Part shown: positions 48,845 through 57,538 of the stretch, piece by piece | Numbering within the stretch: the stretch's first letter is position 1 | How the letters are laid out: each line of letters begins with the position of its first letter | Assembly (NCBI RefSeq): GCF_900115105.1 | Contig: NZ_FOYP01000001.1 | Span: forward strand, 257,472 to 321,471 | Source: Yoonia tamlensis | Lineage (GTDB): Bacteria; Pseudomonadota; Alphaproteobacteria; Rhodobacterales; Rhodobacteraceae | Direction: 5' to 3' | Length of the DNA: 64,000 nt | Position numbers and translations under genes: made by a program | Notes under the pieces: model-generated | What the model was told of the DNA's origin: nothing | The model's input: the letters and a program-made list of their open reading frames with translations, nothing else | Databases searched by the model: none

Positions 48845-49864
48845 ATGCATGAACCCGACCCGACATTGCGCCCCGCGCCCCAACCCGAAGACGCGGACCG
48901 CGCGCTGCGCCCGCAAACGCTTGATGAATTTATCGGGCAGGCGGATGCGCGTGCGAACCTGAAGGTGTTTATCGAAAGCGCCCGCCGCCGTGGCGAGGCA
49001 ATGGACCACGCGCTGTTTCACGGCCCGCCCGGATTGGGCAAGACCACGCTTGCACAGATCATGGCGCGTGAACTGGGCGTGAATTTTCGCATGACTTCGG
49101 GGCCGGTTCTGGCGAAGGCGGGCGATCTGGCCGCGATTCTGACCAATCTTGAGGCCCGCGATGTGCTGTTCATTGACGAAATCCACCGGTTGAATCCTGC
49201 GGTCGAAGAGGTGCTATATCCCGCGCTCGAGGATTTCGAACTGGATTTGGTGATCGGCGAAGGCCCCGCTGCGCGCACGGTGCGGATTGAATTGCAGCCC
49301 TTTACACTTGTGGGCGCGACAACCCGCATGGGTCTGTTGACGACCCCGCTGCGCGACCGGTTCGGGATACCGACGCGGCTGGAGTTCTACACCGAAGATG
49401 AATTGCACCTGATCGTTACGCGCGGTGCGCGGTTGATGGGGGCGCCCGCGTCTGACGGCGGGGCGCGCGAAATTGCCCGCCGCGCCCGTGGCACCCCGCG
49501 CATCGCAGGGCGTTTGCTGCGCCGCGTCGTTGATTTTGCCATTGTCGAGGGTGACGGTACCGTGACCAAGGAAATCGCCGACCGCGCGCTGACCCGTCTG
49601 GGCGTTGATCATCTGGGGCTGGACAATGCCGATCGCCGCTATCTGCGCCTGATCGCTGAAAGCTATGGCGGTGGTCCGGTGGGCGTGGAAACCATGTCGG
49701 CGGCCCTGTCTGAAAGCCGTGACAGTCTGGAAGATGTGATTGAACCCTATCTGCTGCAAAAAGGGCTGATACAGCGGACACCGCGCGGGCGGATGCTTGC
49801 GCAGGCGGCATGGGCGCATTTGGGGCTGGCGGAACCAAAATCACGAGACGATTTATTTGGCTGA
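48845..49864 (+). CDS. ruvB: Holliday junction branch-migration ATPase RuvB
   Basis: 339-residue AAA+ motor. Walker A GPPGLGKT at 60-67, Walker [11 protein letters not shown], sensor [18 protein letters not shown] and the C-terminal winged helix ending [10 protein letters not shown]. Normal length. Follows ruvA by 9 bases. Confidence 0.98.
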   Translation: MHEPDPTLRPAPQPEDADRALRPQTLDEFIGQADARANLKVFIESARRRGEAMDHALFHGPPGLGKTTLAQIMARELGVNFRMTSGPVLAKAGDLAAILTNLEARDVLFIDEIHRLNPAVEEVLYPALEDFELDLVIGEGPAARTVRIELQPFTLVGATTRMGLLTTPLRDRFGIPTRLEFYTEDELHLIVTRGARLMGAPASDGGAREIARRARGTPRIAGRLLRRVVDFAIVEGDGTVTKEIADRALTRLGVDHLGLDNADRRYLRLIAESYGGGPVGVETMSAALSESRDSLEDVIEPYLLQKGLIQRTPRGRMLAQAAWAHLGLAEPKSRDDLFG

Positions 49865-49873
49865 GTGGATTAG

Positions 49874-49915
49874 ATCAAATTTCGCGAAATTTGATGGCCT
49901 CCGGCGGGAGTATTT
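49874..49915. repeat. Hairpin followed by the GCCTCCGGCGGGAGTATTT motif
   Basis: Arms ATCAAATTTC/GAAATTTGAT with a 2-base centre (49874-49895), one base, then GCCTCCGGCGGGAGTATTT (49897-49915). I recognise this motif from memory as recurring in Rhodobacterales genomes, often behind a hairpin of differing sequence. The following GGAG at 49916 is also the ribosome site of the next gene. Confidence 0.7.
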
Positions 49916-49923
49916 GGAGCAAG

Positions 49924-50535
49924 ATGATGTATGATGTCGCACCTTTGTTTACGCGCGCAGACGGGGAATATGTGTTTGCCCGCTGGGGCCGCCCGATTGT
50001 GCCAGTCGTCTTTGGCGTTGATGACGCGACTTTGGCCGTATTCAAAGGCGCGATCGAGGCTGTTGTGACCTTGGCGGGGCACAAGATGGACGAGACCGAC
50101 ATGGAGCTTGGCGCAAATCTGATGGTATTTTTCTGCCGCGATTGGGACGAGCTTTTGGCGGTGCCGCATCTTGATAAGATGTTACCTGAGCTTGGTGCTT
50201 TGGTCGGGCGCCTGAAGGCGGCGGAAGCAAACCAGTACCGGATTTTCCGCTTTGATGCGGCGGGGGCAATTCAGGCGGCTTTTGTGTTTATGCGCATGGA
50301 TGAACAGTTGGCGCAGGCGCCTGCGGATACGCTTGCCCTGTCGCAGGCTGCGCAGGTGATCTTACTGTGGTCGGACAGGGCATTTGCCGAAGTGCCGCCA
50401 TTGGCGATGATTGACGGCAATGTTGTGCTGCGCCCCGAGATTGGTGATGTGATCCGCGCCGCATATGATCCGGTATTGCCGGTTGCTGCCCGCGACGCCA
50501 GCCATGCTTTGCGGATCGGGGCGCGCATGCCATGA
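49924..50535 (+). CDS. Conserved hypothetical protein between ruvB and ybgC
   Basis: 203 residues; ATG 49924 or the next codon at 49927 is the start, both after GGAG. No known motif found. It is mainly helical, without membrane segments or signal peptide: MMYDVAPLFTRADGEYVFARW ahead of HKMDETDMELGANLM and FFCRDWDELLAVP. It overlaps ybgC by 4 bases, so it is translated with the Tol-Pal cluster. In my recollection the position is conserved in Rhodobacterales, which would need checking. Confidence 0.75.
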   Translation: MMYDVAPLFTRADGEYVFARWGRPIVPVVFGVDDATLAVFKGAIEAVVTLAGHKMDETDMELGANLMVFFCRDWDELLAVPHLDKMLPELGALVGRLKAAEANQYRIFRFDAAGAIQAAFVFMRMDEQLAQAPADTLALSQAAQVILLWSDRAFAEVPPLAMIDGNVVLRPEIGDVIRAAYDPVLPVAARDASHALRIGARMP

Positions 50536-50918
50536 CCCATGAATTTCCTGTACGTGTCTATTATGAAGACACCGATCTGGCGGGGATCGTCTATTATGCA
50601 AATTACCTGAAATTTATCGAACGCGCCCGATCCGAATGGGTCCGTGCTTTGGGCATTGATCAGGTCGCAATGAAAGCGGACGGCAGGGTGTTTGCCGTGC
50701 GCCGCGTTGAGGCGGATTATCTGTCGCCTGCGCATTTTGACGATAATTTGATCGTCCAGACCCGCGTTGCCCCTAGTTCCGGCGTCCGTCTTAAAGTCGT
50801 TCAGGATGTGAAACGCGGCGATACCACGCTGTTTTCTGCCGTTGTTACCATTATTTGTATGGATGCGGCGGGAAAACCCCAGCGTTTGCCTGCGCAAATG
50901 CGTGAAATCGGCGTTTAG
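50532..50918 (+). CDS. ybgC: Tol-Pal-associated acyl-CoA thioesterase
   Basis: 128-residue hotdog-fold thioesterase. The active-site segment VYYEDTDLAGIVYYANYLKF (about 9-28) carries the conserved Asp after the first strand. YbgC genes precede tolQ in most Proteobacteria; a link with phospholipid metabolism at the envelope is known for homologues. Confidence 0.94.
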   Translation: MTHEFPVRVYYEDTDLAGIVYYANYLKFIERARSEWVRALGIDQVAMKADGRVFAVRRVEADYLSPAHFDDNLIVQTRVAPSSGVRLKVVQDVKRGDTTLFSAVVTIICMDAAGKPQRLPAQMREIGV

Positions 50919-51028
50919 CCACAGGTTTCGTTGATGTCATGCGGGTTTGATTGGCATTTCGTTTCGGCATGGGGTATGACTTTGCCCAATCAGAGCCCGA
51001 AATCGGGCCGTTAGGCAGAGCAGGCACA

Positions 51029-51703
51029 ATGGAAGCAGCAACCGACTTCACAATGTGGGCGCTATTTGCGCGCGCAACAATTACCGTAAAAATCGTTATG
51101 ATCTTGTTGATCGCGGCCTCCGTCTGGTGTTGGGCTGTGATTGTCGACAAGATCGTGCAATATCGCAAAGCCCGCGCCGAGGCGGATATTTTCGACCGGC
51201 AGTTCTGGTCGGGAGAGCCGCTTGACGCGCTGTTCGACCAGATTGGCGCGGAACCGCAAGGTCCGAGCGAGAAGATTTTTGCCGCCGGTATGTTAGAGTG
51301 GCGCCGGTCGCATCGTCAGGACGGCGGGCTGATTGCAGGGGCGACTGCCCGCATTGACCGGTCCATGGATGTCGCTATCGCCAAAGAAGCTGCGCGCCTG
51401 CAAAAGGGTCTGCCTGTTTTGGCCACGGTTGGATCAACTGCGCCGTTTGTTGGCCTTTTCGGGACCGTTTGGGGCATCATGAACGCCTTTATCGAAATCG
51501 CAGAGGCGCAAAATACCAACCTTGCCGTCGTTGCCCCCGGTATCGCCGAGGCGCTGCTTGCCACTGGGCTGGGCCTTTTGGCCGCGATTCCGGCGGTGAT
51601 ATTCTATAACAAGCTTTCGGCTGATAGTGACCACATCATTGCAGGCTACGAGGCATTTGCGGATGAGTTCGCGACGATCCTTAGCCGCCAGTTGGATAGC
51701 TGA
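51029..51703 (+). CDS. tolQ: Tol-Pal system proton-channel subunit TolQ
   Basis: 224 residues from ATG 51029; an in-frame start at 50951 would cover the upstream GCCCG-AAAT-CGGGC hairpin (50995-51008). Three membrane segments: an N-terminal one (about 15-37) and a pair beginning GLPVLATVGSTAPFVGLFGT and AEALLATGLGLLAAIPAVIF. Forms the MotA/ExbB-type channel with TolR. Confidence 0.94.
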   Translation: MEAATDFTMWALFARATITVKIVMILLIAASVWCWAVIVDKIVQYRKARAEADIFDRQFWSGEPLDALFDQIGAEPQGPSEKIFAAGMLEWRRSHRQDGGLIAGATARIDRSMDVAIAKEAARLQKGLPVLATVGSTAPFVGLFGTVWGIMNAFIEIAEAQNTNLAVVAPGIAEALLATGLGLLAAIPAVIFYNKLSADSDHIIAGYEAFADEFATILSRQLDS

Positions 51704-51705
51704 TC

Positions 51706-52182
51706 ATGGGCGCAGGTGTAATGAAATCAGGCGGTGGCAGCGGACGACGCAGACGCCGCCGCAGCGGCGGGGCCAAACCGATGGCCGAAATCAACATCAC
51801 CCCGTTTGTGGATGTGATGCTGGTGCTTTTGATCATCTTTATGGTGGCTGCCCCGCTGATGACCGTCGGCGTACCTGTTGATCTGCCCAAAACCGCCGCT
51901 GACGCGCTGCCCGGTGATGACGAAGAGCCGCTGACAGTCACGATAACCGCCGACGGCGTCGTGATGATCCAGGAGACCGAAACCGCGCCTGACGAATTGG
52001 TTGCGAAATTGCAGGCGATTGCGGCCGAGCGCACCAGCGACCGGATCTTCTTGCGCGCGGATGGTGCAAACCAGTGGAATGCTGTCGCCGAAATTATGGG
52101 CGCCTTGAACGCAGGCGGGTTTTCCAACATTGGCCTTGTGACCGATGTGGGTGGCCCGTCCTTTGCGGGGTCGGACGGTTAA
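51706..52182 (+). CDS. tolR: Tol-Pal system subunit TolR
   Basis: 158-residue ExbD/TolR protein. A Gly/Arg-rich cytoplasmic start (GGGSGRRRRRRSGG) precedes one membrane helix containing the proton-relay Asp in TPFVDVMLVLLIIFMVA (about 35-51), then a periplasmic domain. Begins 2 bases after tolQ. Confidence 0.94.
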   Translation: MGAGVMKSGGGSGRRRRRRSGGAKPMAEINITPFVDVMLVLLIIFMVAAPLMTVGVPVDLPKTAADALPGDDEEPLTVTITADGVVMIQETETAPDELVAKLQAIAAERTSDRIFLRADGANQWNAVAEIMGALNAGGFSNIGLVTDVGGPSFAGSDG

Positions 52183-52185
52183 GCG

Positions 52186-53325
52186 ATGCAAACGCCGGGC
52201 ACGTATATCTCTGCCACAGGCCACATTCTATTGATTGGCTGGCTGTTCTTTGGCTGGGGGTTTGATGCGGACCCGCTGGAATTTGACGCGATGGACGTGT
52301 CGGTGATCAGCGGCGAAGCCTTTGAGGAAATGTTGGCCGCCCGGACACCGGTTCCGGGGGATGCAAGTCCGACTGCGCCAATGCTGCCCGAAATCGTTGA
52401 CACCCCGCCGCCGTTGCCCCCCGTCGCAAGCCCGGTTGCTCCCGCGCTGCCGCCTGAAACGGTTGACCAACCGGATGTAGAGCTGCCGCCACCCGCTGCG
52501 CCCGCACCTTTGGTGACCGAAGCCGAACCGACGCCGCCCGAGGCACCGGATACACCTGACGCCCCGCCGCCTTCGCCCAATGTTGATATCAATGCGCCGC
52601 CCGCACCGACACAGGCCGACCGCGTGGCATCCACGCCGACCGCACCGCCGCCCCCCGATGCGCAGGTTGATGATATCGTGCGCGAAGAAGTCGTGCCCGA
52701 TGCAACCACCACGGCCGAAGTGGTGACCGAAGAAACAACGCCAACGGCGCCCGAAGAGACCGCGACCGAAATCGCCATTGAAAACGTAAAACCCTCTGGT
52801 CTGGTCGACACATCCTTGCGTCCGGTTTCGCGGCCCAGCCGTCCGACCCCGCCCGCGCCAGAGCCCGCAACGCCGACCCAAACGGCAGAGACACCAGCCG
52901 CACCAGAGCCCCCGAGCGACGATGCAGTTGAAGCAGCGCTTGCGGCGGCTTTGGCCGTTGAAACGCCGGCAGCGCCCGCAACCGCGGCTGCACCCGCAGT
53001 TGCCGCTGGCCCGCCAATGACCGGTGCCGAGCGCGACAGCTTCCGCTTGTCGGTGAACCGCTGCTGGAACGTCGACCCGGGATCGGTGGCATCGCGGGTG
53101 ACTGTCGAAGTCGCGTTCGAGTTGGACCGCAACGGTCAGGTAATCGGCCAGCCCCGCCTTGTCAGTTCCGACGGCGACCAAAGTGCGGTGAACATCGCGT
53201 TTGAGGCCGCACGCCGCGCAATCTTGCGGTGCCAATCGGGTGGCTATCCGCTGCCTGCGGACAAATACGAACAATGGAAAGATGTCGTTTTCACCTTTGA
53301 TCCCAGTGGAATGCGGCTACGGTAA
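52186..53325 (+). CDS. tolA: Tol-Pal system protein TolA-like (proline-rich)
   Basis: 379 residues. An N-terminal membrane anchor (about 8-25: TGHILLIGWLFFGWGFDAD), then a long Pro/Ala/Thr/Glu-rich linker (about 60-270) replacing the helical domain of enteric TolA. A C-terminal TonB/TolA-type domain (about 290-379) contains FRLSVNRCWNVDPGS and VTVEVAFELDRNGQVIGQPR. It spans the periplasm to contact TolB/Pal. Identity rests on position and the C-terminal domain. Confidence 0.88.
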   Translation: MQTPGTYISATGHILLIGWLFFGWGFDADPLEFDAMDVSVISGEAFEEMLAARTPVPGDASPTAPMLPEIVDTPPPLPPVASPVAPALPPETVDQPDVELPPPAAPAPLVTEAEPTPPEAPDTPDAPPPSPNVDINAPPAPTQADRVASTPTAPPPPDAQVDDIVREEVVPDATTTAEVVTEETTPTAPEETATEIAIENVKPSGLVDTSLRPVSRPSRPTPPAPEPATPTQTAETPAAPEPPSDDAVEAALAAALAVETPAAPATAAAPAVAAGPPMTGAERDSFRLSVNRCWNVDPGSVASRVTVEVAFELDRNGQVIGQPRLVSSDGDQSAVNIAFEAARRAILRCQSGGYPLPADKYEQWKDVVFTFDPSGMRLR

Positions 53326-53344
53326 AAAGAACACGCGCAGGTGA

Positions 53345-53361
53345 GGTGAAATGGTTTCACC
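53345..53361. repeat. Short hairpin between tolA and tolB
   Basis: GGTGAAA-TGG-TTTCACC, a perfect 7-bp stem with a 3-base loop, in the 105-base gap. No T run. It has the same size and tight loop as the hairpins near 19.3, 37 and 49.9 kb. Confidence 0.6.
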
Positions 53362-53430
53362 GATCTGCTATGAAGAACAAGAGAGACGCAGATTAGGGGT
53401 AACCTGACGATGCGAAATGAGGCGTAGAAG

Positions 53431-54744
53431 ATGAAAAAATTTCTGACACTTTTTATAGCGCTGATATTGGCCGGGCCAGTCGCTGCGCAAAACGGGCCGC
53501 TGCGGCTGACCATTACCGATGGTGTGATCGAGCCAATCACATTCGCGGCGCCTGTGTTCGAGGCCGAAAACGCCGAAGCCGTGCAGGTTGTCAATAACCT
53601 CAACCGTCTTGTCGCGCAGGATCTTGCGGGCACGGGCTTGTTTCGCGAAATTCCCGCGAACGCATATATTTCGCAGATCAGCTCTTTTGCGCAGCCGATT
53701 GCCTTTGCCGATTGGCGCGCAATCAATGCGCAGGCCTTGATCACAGGCGCTGTCGCGGTAAGCGGCAACCAGATGACGGTGAAATTCCGGCTCTATGATA
53801 TCTATTCCGGCCAGGAACTGGGCGGTGGGCTCCAGCTTGCCGGCACCACTGCAGGCTGGCGGCGCATGGGCCATAAGGTTGCCGATGCGGTCTATAGCAG
53901 GATTACGGGCGAAGGCGGCTATTTCGACAGCCGCGTTGTATTTGTCGCGGAAAGCGGCCCCAAGGATAACCGCCAGATGCGGCTTGCGGTGATGGATTTT
54001 GACGGTGAGAACACCCAATATCTGACCGACAGCAGCACGATCGTTCTTGCGCCGCGGTTTTCGCCCAGCGGTGACCGGATCCTTTACACAACCTACGAAA
54101 GCGGTTTTCCACGGATCAATCTGCTGAATGTATCGAATGTCGGACGCCAGCAATTGCAGACCGCACCTGGTGAAATGGCGTTCAGTCCGCGGTTTTCGCG
54201 CGATGGCGGTTCGGTGATCTATAGCCTGTCCACTGGCGGGAACACAGATATCTACCGTTCAGATCTGGCAACAGGCCAATTTACGCGGCTGACCTCGGCC
54301 CCGTCGATCGAAACCGCACCCAGCCTGTCGCCCGACGGTTCGCAGATCGTGTTTGAAAGCGACCGTTCCGGCACGCAGCAGTTGTATATCATGTCCGCAA
54401 ATGGCGGCGATGCACGGCGCATTTCCTTTGGCGAAGGGCGCTACTCCACCCCTGTCTGGTCGCCACGCGGTGATCTGGTGGCCTTTACCAAACAAAACGC
54501 GGGCCGGTTTCATATTGGCGTGATGCGCACCGACGGTTCCGAAGAGCGCCTGTTGACCGCGTCATTTCTTGACGAAGGCCCGACATGGTCACCCAACGGG
54601 CGTGTGATCATGTTCAGCCGTGAAACCCAAGGCGAGGCAGGCACATCGGCGCTGTATTCGATTGATATTTCGGGCCGCAATCTAAAGGCTGTTGCAGTGG
54701 CAGGGGCGGCTTCCGACCCGTCGTGGGGGCCGTTGCAACCGTGA
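53431..54744 (+). CDS. tolB: Tol-Pal translocation protein TolB
   Basis: Periplasmic beta-propeller. 437 residues with a signal peptide ([20 protein letters not shown], cut about residue 20), an N-terminal TolB_N domain, and WD40-like PD40 repeats ([57 protein letters not shown]). Links TolA to Pal in outer-membrane constriction at division. Confidence 0.96.
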   Translation: MKKFLTLFIALILAGPVAAQNGPLRLTITDGVIEPITFAAPVFEAENAEAVQVVNNLNRLVAQDLAGTGLFREIPANAYISQISSFAQPIAFADWRAINAQALITGAVAVSGNQMTVKFRLYDIYSGQELGGGLQLAGTTAGWRRMGHKVADAVYSRITGEGGYFDSRVVFVAESGPKDNRQMRLAVMDFDGENTQYLTDSSTIVLAPRFSPSGDRILYTTYESGFPRINLLNVSNVGRQQLQTAPGEMAFSPRFSRDGGSVIYSLSTGGNTDIYRSDLATGQFTRLTSAPSIETAPSLSPDGSQIVFESDRSGTQQLYIMSANGGDARRISFGEGRYSTPVWSPRGDLVAFTKQNAGRFHIGVMRTDGSEERLLTASFLDEGPTWSPNGRVIMFSRETQGEAGTSALYSIDISGRNLKAVAVAGAASDPSWGPLQP

Positions 54745-54819
54745 CATATGTGACATTCCCAGAACCGATCAGCCATGCTATGCTGGCGCAAACGAGCAGA
54801 TAAAAACAGGATTGAATCT

Positions 54820-55350
54820 ATGAACATGATGACAAAAGCGACAATGCTGCTTTTGGTATTGGGCACCGCAGCCTGTACCAACCCCAACCGTTTGGGCGGT
54901 GCCGCAGGCGCGGGGGCCGGCGGTGCGGGCGCAGGTGCCGGTTTTGACGGCGGTCTTGCCGGCTCGGCCAGCGATCCGACCAGCCCAGCCTATTTCAGCC
55001 AGGCCATTGGCGACCGCGTGTTGTTTGCGGTTGATACGTCAACCCTGACCCCCGAAGGTCAGCGCATTCTGGACGGCCAAGCCCAATGGTTGCTGACCAA
55101 TGCCGATTACCGCGCCGTTGTCGAAGGCCATGCGGACGAACAAGGCACCCGTGAATACAACCTCGCGCTTGGTGCGCGCCGCGCAAATGCGGTACGCGAA
55201 TATCTGGTGTCACGCGGTGTGCAATCATCACGTCTTGAGGTGATCAGCTATGGTAAATTGCGGCCGATTGAAGTTTGTTCGAACGAGGCATGCTATGCCC
55301 AAAACCGCCGCGCAGTGACCGTGCTGTCGTTCTCTGCAATCACGAGCTAA
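54820..55350 (+). CDS. pal: Peptidoglycan-associated lipoprotein Pal
   Basis: 176 residues from ATG 54820. Lipoprotein signal with the acylated C19 in LGTAACTN; the box has Thr at -3, slightly unusual. A Gly/Ala-rich stretch follows, then an OmpA-like domain with VVEGHADEQGTREYN and NLALGARRANAVREYL. Anchors the outer membrane to peptidoglycan. Confidence 0.95.
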   Translation: MNMMTKATMLLLVLGTAACTNPNRLGGAAGAGAGGAGAGAGFDGGLAGSASDPTSPAYFSQAIGDRVLFAVDTSTLTPEGQRILDGQAQWLLTNADYRAVVEGHADEQGTREYNLALGARRANAVREYLVSRGVQSSRLEVISYGKLRPIEVCSNEACYAQNRRAVTVLSFSAITS

Positions 55351-55369
55351 TCTACCCGAAGGACCCCAA

Positions 55370-56188
55370 ATGTTGCACCGTATCGCTGTTCTTTGTGCCG
55401 TATTGTTGTTGCCCCTGCCTGCCGTTGCCCAAGAGGAAACACTGGCAGACATCAGGCAGCAGCTCACTGCGCTTTATGTGGATGTGCAACGTTTGCGCCG
55501 TGAATTGTCAACGACCGGCGGGCTTGAAAGCGGCGTTGCGGGAAACACGCCGCTTGACCGGCTCAATGCGATCGAGGCCGAACTGCAACGGCTGACGTCA
55601 AAGACCGAGCAGCTAGAATTTCGGGTGAACCGGATCACGGTGGATGGCACCAACCGCGTTGGCGATCTTGAATTCCGTCTGTGCGAGTTGGAAGCGCATT
55701 GCGATATCAGCACGCTTGGCGATACGCCAAGCCTTGGCGGGGTGGATAACGGGGCCGATGTGCCTGCGCCGAATCTGCCGCCCGCAACGGGCGGCCCTGC
55801 GCTTGCCATTGGTGAACAGACAGATTTCGAGCGGGCGCGGGAGGCGCTCGCCAATCGTGACTTTCGCGGCGCCGTGGACCAGCTTGCGTCCTTTAACGCG
55901 TCCTACCCGGGAAGCCCGCTAGCAGCCCAGGCCAATTACCTGCGCGGTGAGGCGCTTGAGGGGCTTGGCCAGCCGACCGACGCCGCGCGCGCATTCCTTG
56001 AAGCATTCTCTGCCGATGCGACCGGTACGGTTGCGCCCTCGGCCCTGTATAAGCTGGGTGCGTCACTGGGCGCGATCGGACAGACCCAAGACGCCTGCCT
56101 GACATTGGCCGAAGTCAACGTGCGCTTTCCAGGCAATCCTGCGGTGAACGATGCGCAGTTTGCGATGCAGAATCTGGGATGTCAGTAA
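55370..56188 (+). CDS. cpoB: Tol-Pal system protein YbgF/CpoB
   Basis: 272 residues: signal peptide (cut about residue 21 after LPAVAQ), an N-terminal coiled coil (LADIRQQLTALYVDVQRLRR) that trimerises in homologues, a Pro/Gly linker, and C-terminal TPR repeats from about 150 (FERAREALANRDFRGAVDQL). CpoB couples Tol-Pal work to peptidoglycan synthesis. Overlaps tilS by 10 bases. Confidence 0.92.
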   Translation: MLHRIAVLCAVLLLPLPAVAQEETLADIRQQLTALYVDVQRLRRELSTTGGLESGVAGNTPLDRLNAIEAELQRLTSKTEQLEFRVNRITVDGTNRVGDLEFRLCELEAHCDISTLGDTPSLGGVDNGADVPAPNLPPATGGPALAIGEQTDFERAREALANRDFRGAVDQLASFNASYPGSPLAAQANYLRGEALEGLGQPTDAARAFLEAFSADATGTVAPSALYKLGASLGAIGQTQDACLTLAEVNVRFPGNPAVNDAQFAMQNLGCQ

Positions 56189-57462
56189 CCAAAGCTTCTG
56201 CTGATCTCGCCGAACAATTTTCGCGTGCCCTGCATGAATTGGGCGTCGTCAAACCGCAATCCGTGATCGGCTTGGCCGTGTCCGGCGGCGGCGATTCAAT
56301 AGCCATGATGCATATGGCCGCCCGCGCGGTTGATCCAAAACGTCTGCGCGCGGTTTCCGTGGACCACGGTCTGCGCCCCGAAGCCAGTACAGAAATCGCA
56401 TTGGTTGTCGGTCAGGCGCAGGAACTGGGGATAGCCCATACCGCGTTGGGCTGGGATTGGGACCGCAAGGGCAACCTGCAAGGTGCTGCACGCCAAGGGC
56501 GTTGGGCCGCCATGCATGACTGGGCCGCGCAAACCGGTATTGATGCGCTGCTGATCGGCCACACCGAGGACGACCAGTTGGAAACCCTGCTGATGCGGCT
56601 GGCGCGCGGGTCCGGCATTGACGGGTTAACAGCTATGGCGCGGGTAGACTTGCGCGACGGGCTACGGGTCGGGCGGCCGCTTTTGGGGTTTGCGCGCGAC
56701 GCGCTGCGCGATTGGCTGCGGGCCGAACAAATCGGCTGGTGCGATGATCCCAGCAATGACGACCCCCGTTTTGACAGGGTGCGGGCGCGCCAGATGTATG
56801 CGCAGCTGGAAACGCTTGGGCTGACCCGCAAACGGCTTTTGCAAACGATTGATCACATGCAGGCGGCGCAACGGTCATTGCGCGTTGCCGCCCGCGATTT
56901 CGCGCGGCTGCATGTCCGCCAAGACGCAGGCGATCTGATCTTTGATCCGGTCGCACTGGATTTGTCGAAAGACGACGCACCCCGCCGCGTGATGGCCGCC
57001 GCGATCTCATGGGTGGCCAGCCGCACCTACAAGCCCCGCTTTGAAAGCCTGATCGCGCGCGTCGAACAGCTGCGTAAGGGGCAAAAGGTGACATTGGCCG
57101 GTTGCGTTTTGCTGCCTTTGCGCGGCGGGGGCGCGCGGATCTTGCGCGAAGCGGCCGCAACCTTGCCTTATACACGCCCTACCGGCTGCACGCTTGCGTC
57201 CATGGGGATTCGCTGGGATCAGCGCTGGCACCTTGACGGACCGGTGAAGGACGGGCTGCGCGTGCAGGCTTTGGGTGATGCCGGTCTGCGCGATTGCCCC
57301 GACTGGCGACAGTGCGCAATGCCGCAGGTGTCGCTTTTGGCATCGCCGTCGGTCTGGTTGGGTGACAGATTAATCGCCGCTCCGCTGGCTGGGCTTTCCA
57401 ACGGATGGTCTGCACAGATTGTCGCGGATTTTCATTCTGGGGCGTTTGGCATTGAAGATTAG
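56179..57462 (+). CDS. tilS: tRNA(Ile)-lysidine synthetase
   Basis: Modifies C34 of the CAU-anticodon tRNA-Ile so that it reads AUA. 427 residues with the PP-loop SGGGDS at 35-40, HGLRPEA and GHTEDDQLET downstream in the catalytic domain, and a C-terminal tRNA-binding region. Begins within the end of cpoB. ftsH follows 76 bases later, a common alphaproteobacterial order. Confidence 0.95.
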   Translation: MSVTKASADLAEQFSRALHELGVVKPQSVIGLAVSGGGDSIAMMHMAARAVDPKRLRAVSVDHGLRPEASTEIALVVGQAQELGIAHTALGWDWDRKGNLQGAARQGRWAAMHDWAAQTGIDALLIGHTEDDQLETLLMRLARGSGIDGLTAMARVDLRDGLRVGRPLLGFARDALRDWLRAEQIGWCDDPSNDDPRFDRVRARQMYAQLETLGLTRKRLLQTIDHMQAAQRSLRVAARDFARLHVRQDAGDLIFDPVALDLSKDDAPRRVMAAAISWVASRTYKPRFESLIARVEQLRKGQKVTLAGCVLLPLRGGGARILREAAATLPYTRPTGCTLASMGIRWDQRWHLDGPVKDGLRVQALGDAGLRDCPDWRQCAMPQVSLLASPSVWLGDRLIAAPLAGLSNGWSAQIVADFHSGAFGIED

Positions 57463-57538
57463 GGATTAGCCTCTATTTTAGTACTAACGCTTGAAACGAC
57501 TCTGTCGCTTTCATTCCCCGACTTCAAAGGAGCTCCCC

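Noticed and set aside
52179..53132. Open frame of 317 codons opposite tolA
   Set aside because: Gly/Ser/Ala-rich artefact produced by the proline-rich repeats of tolA read backwards.
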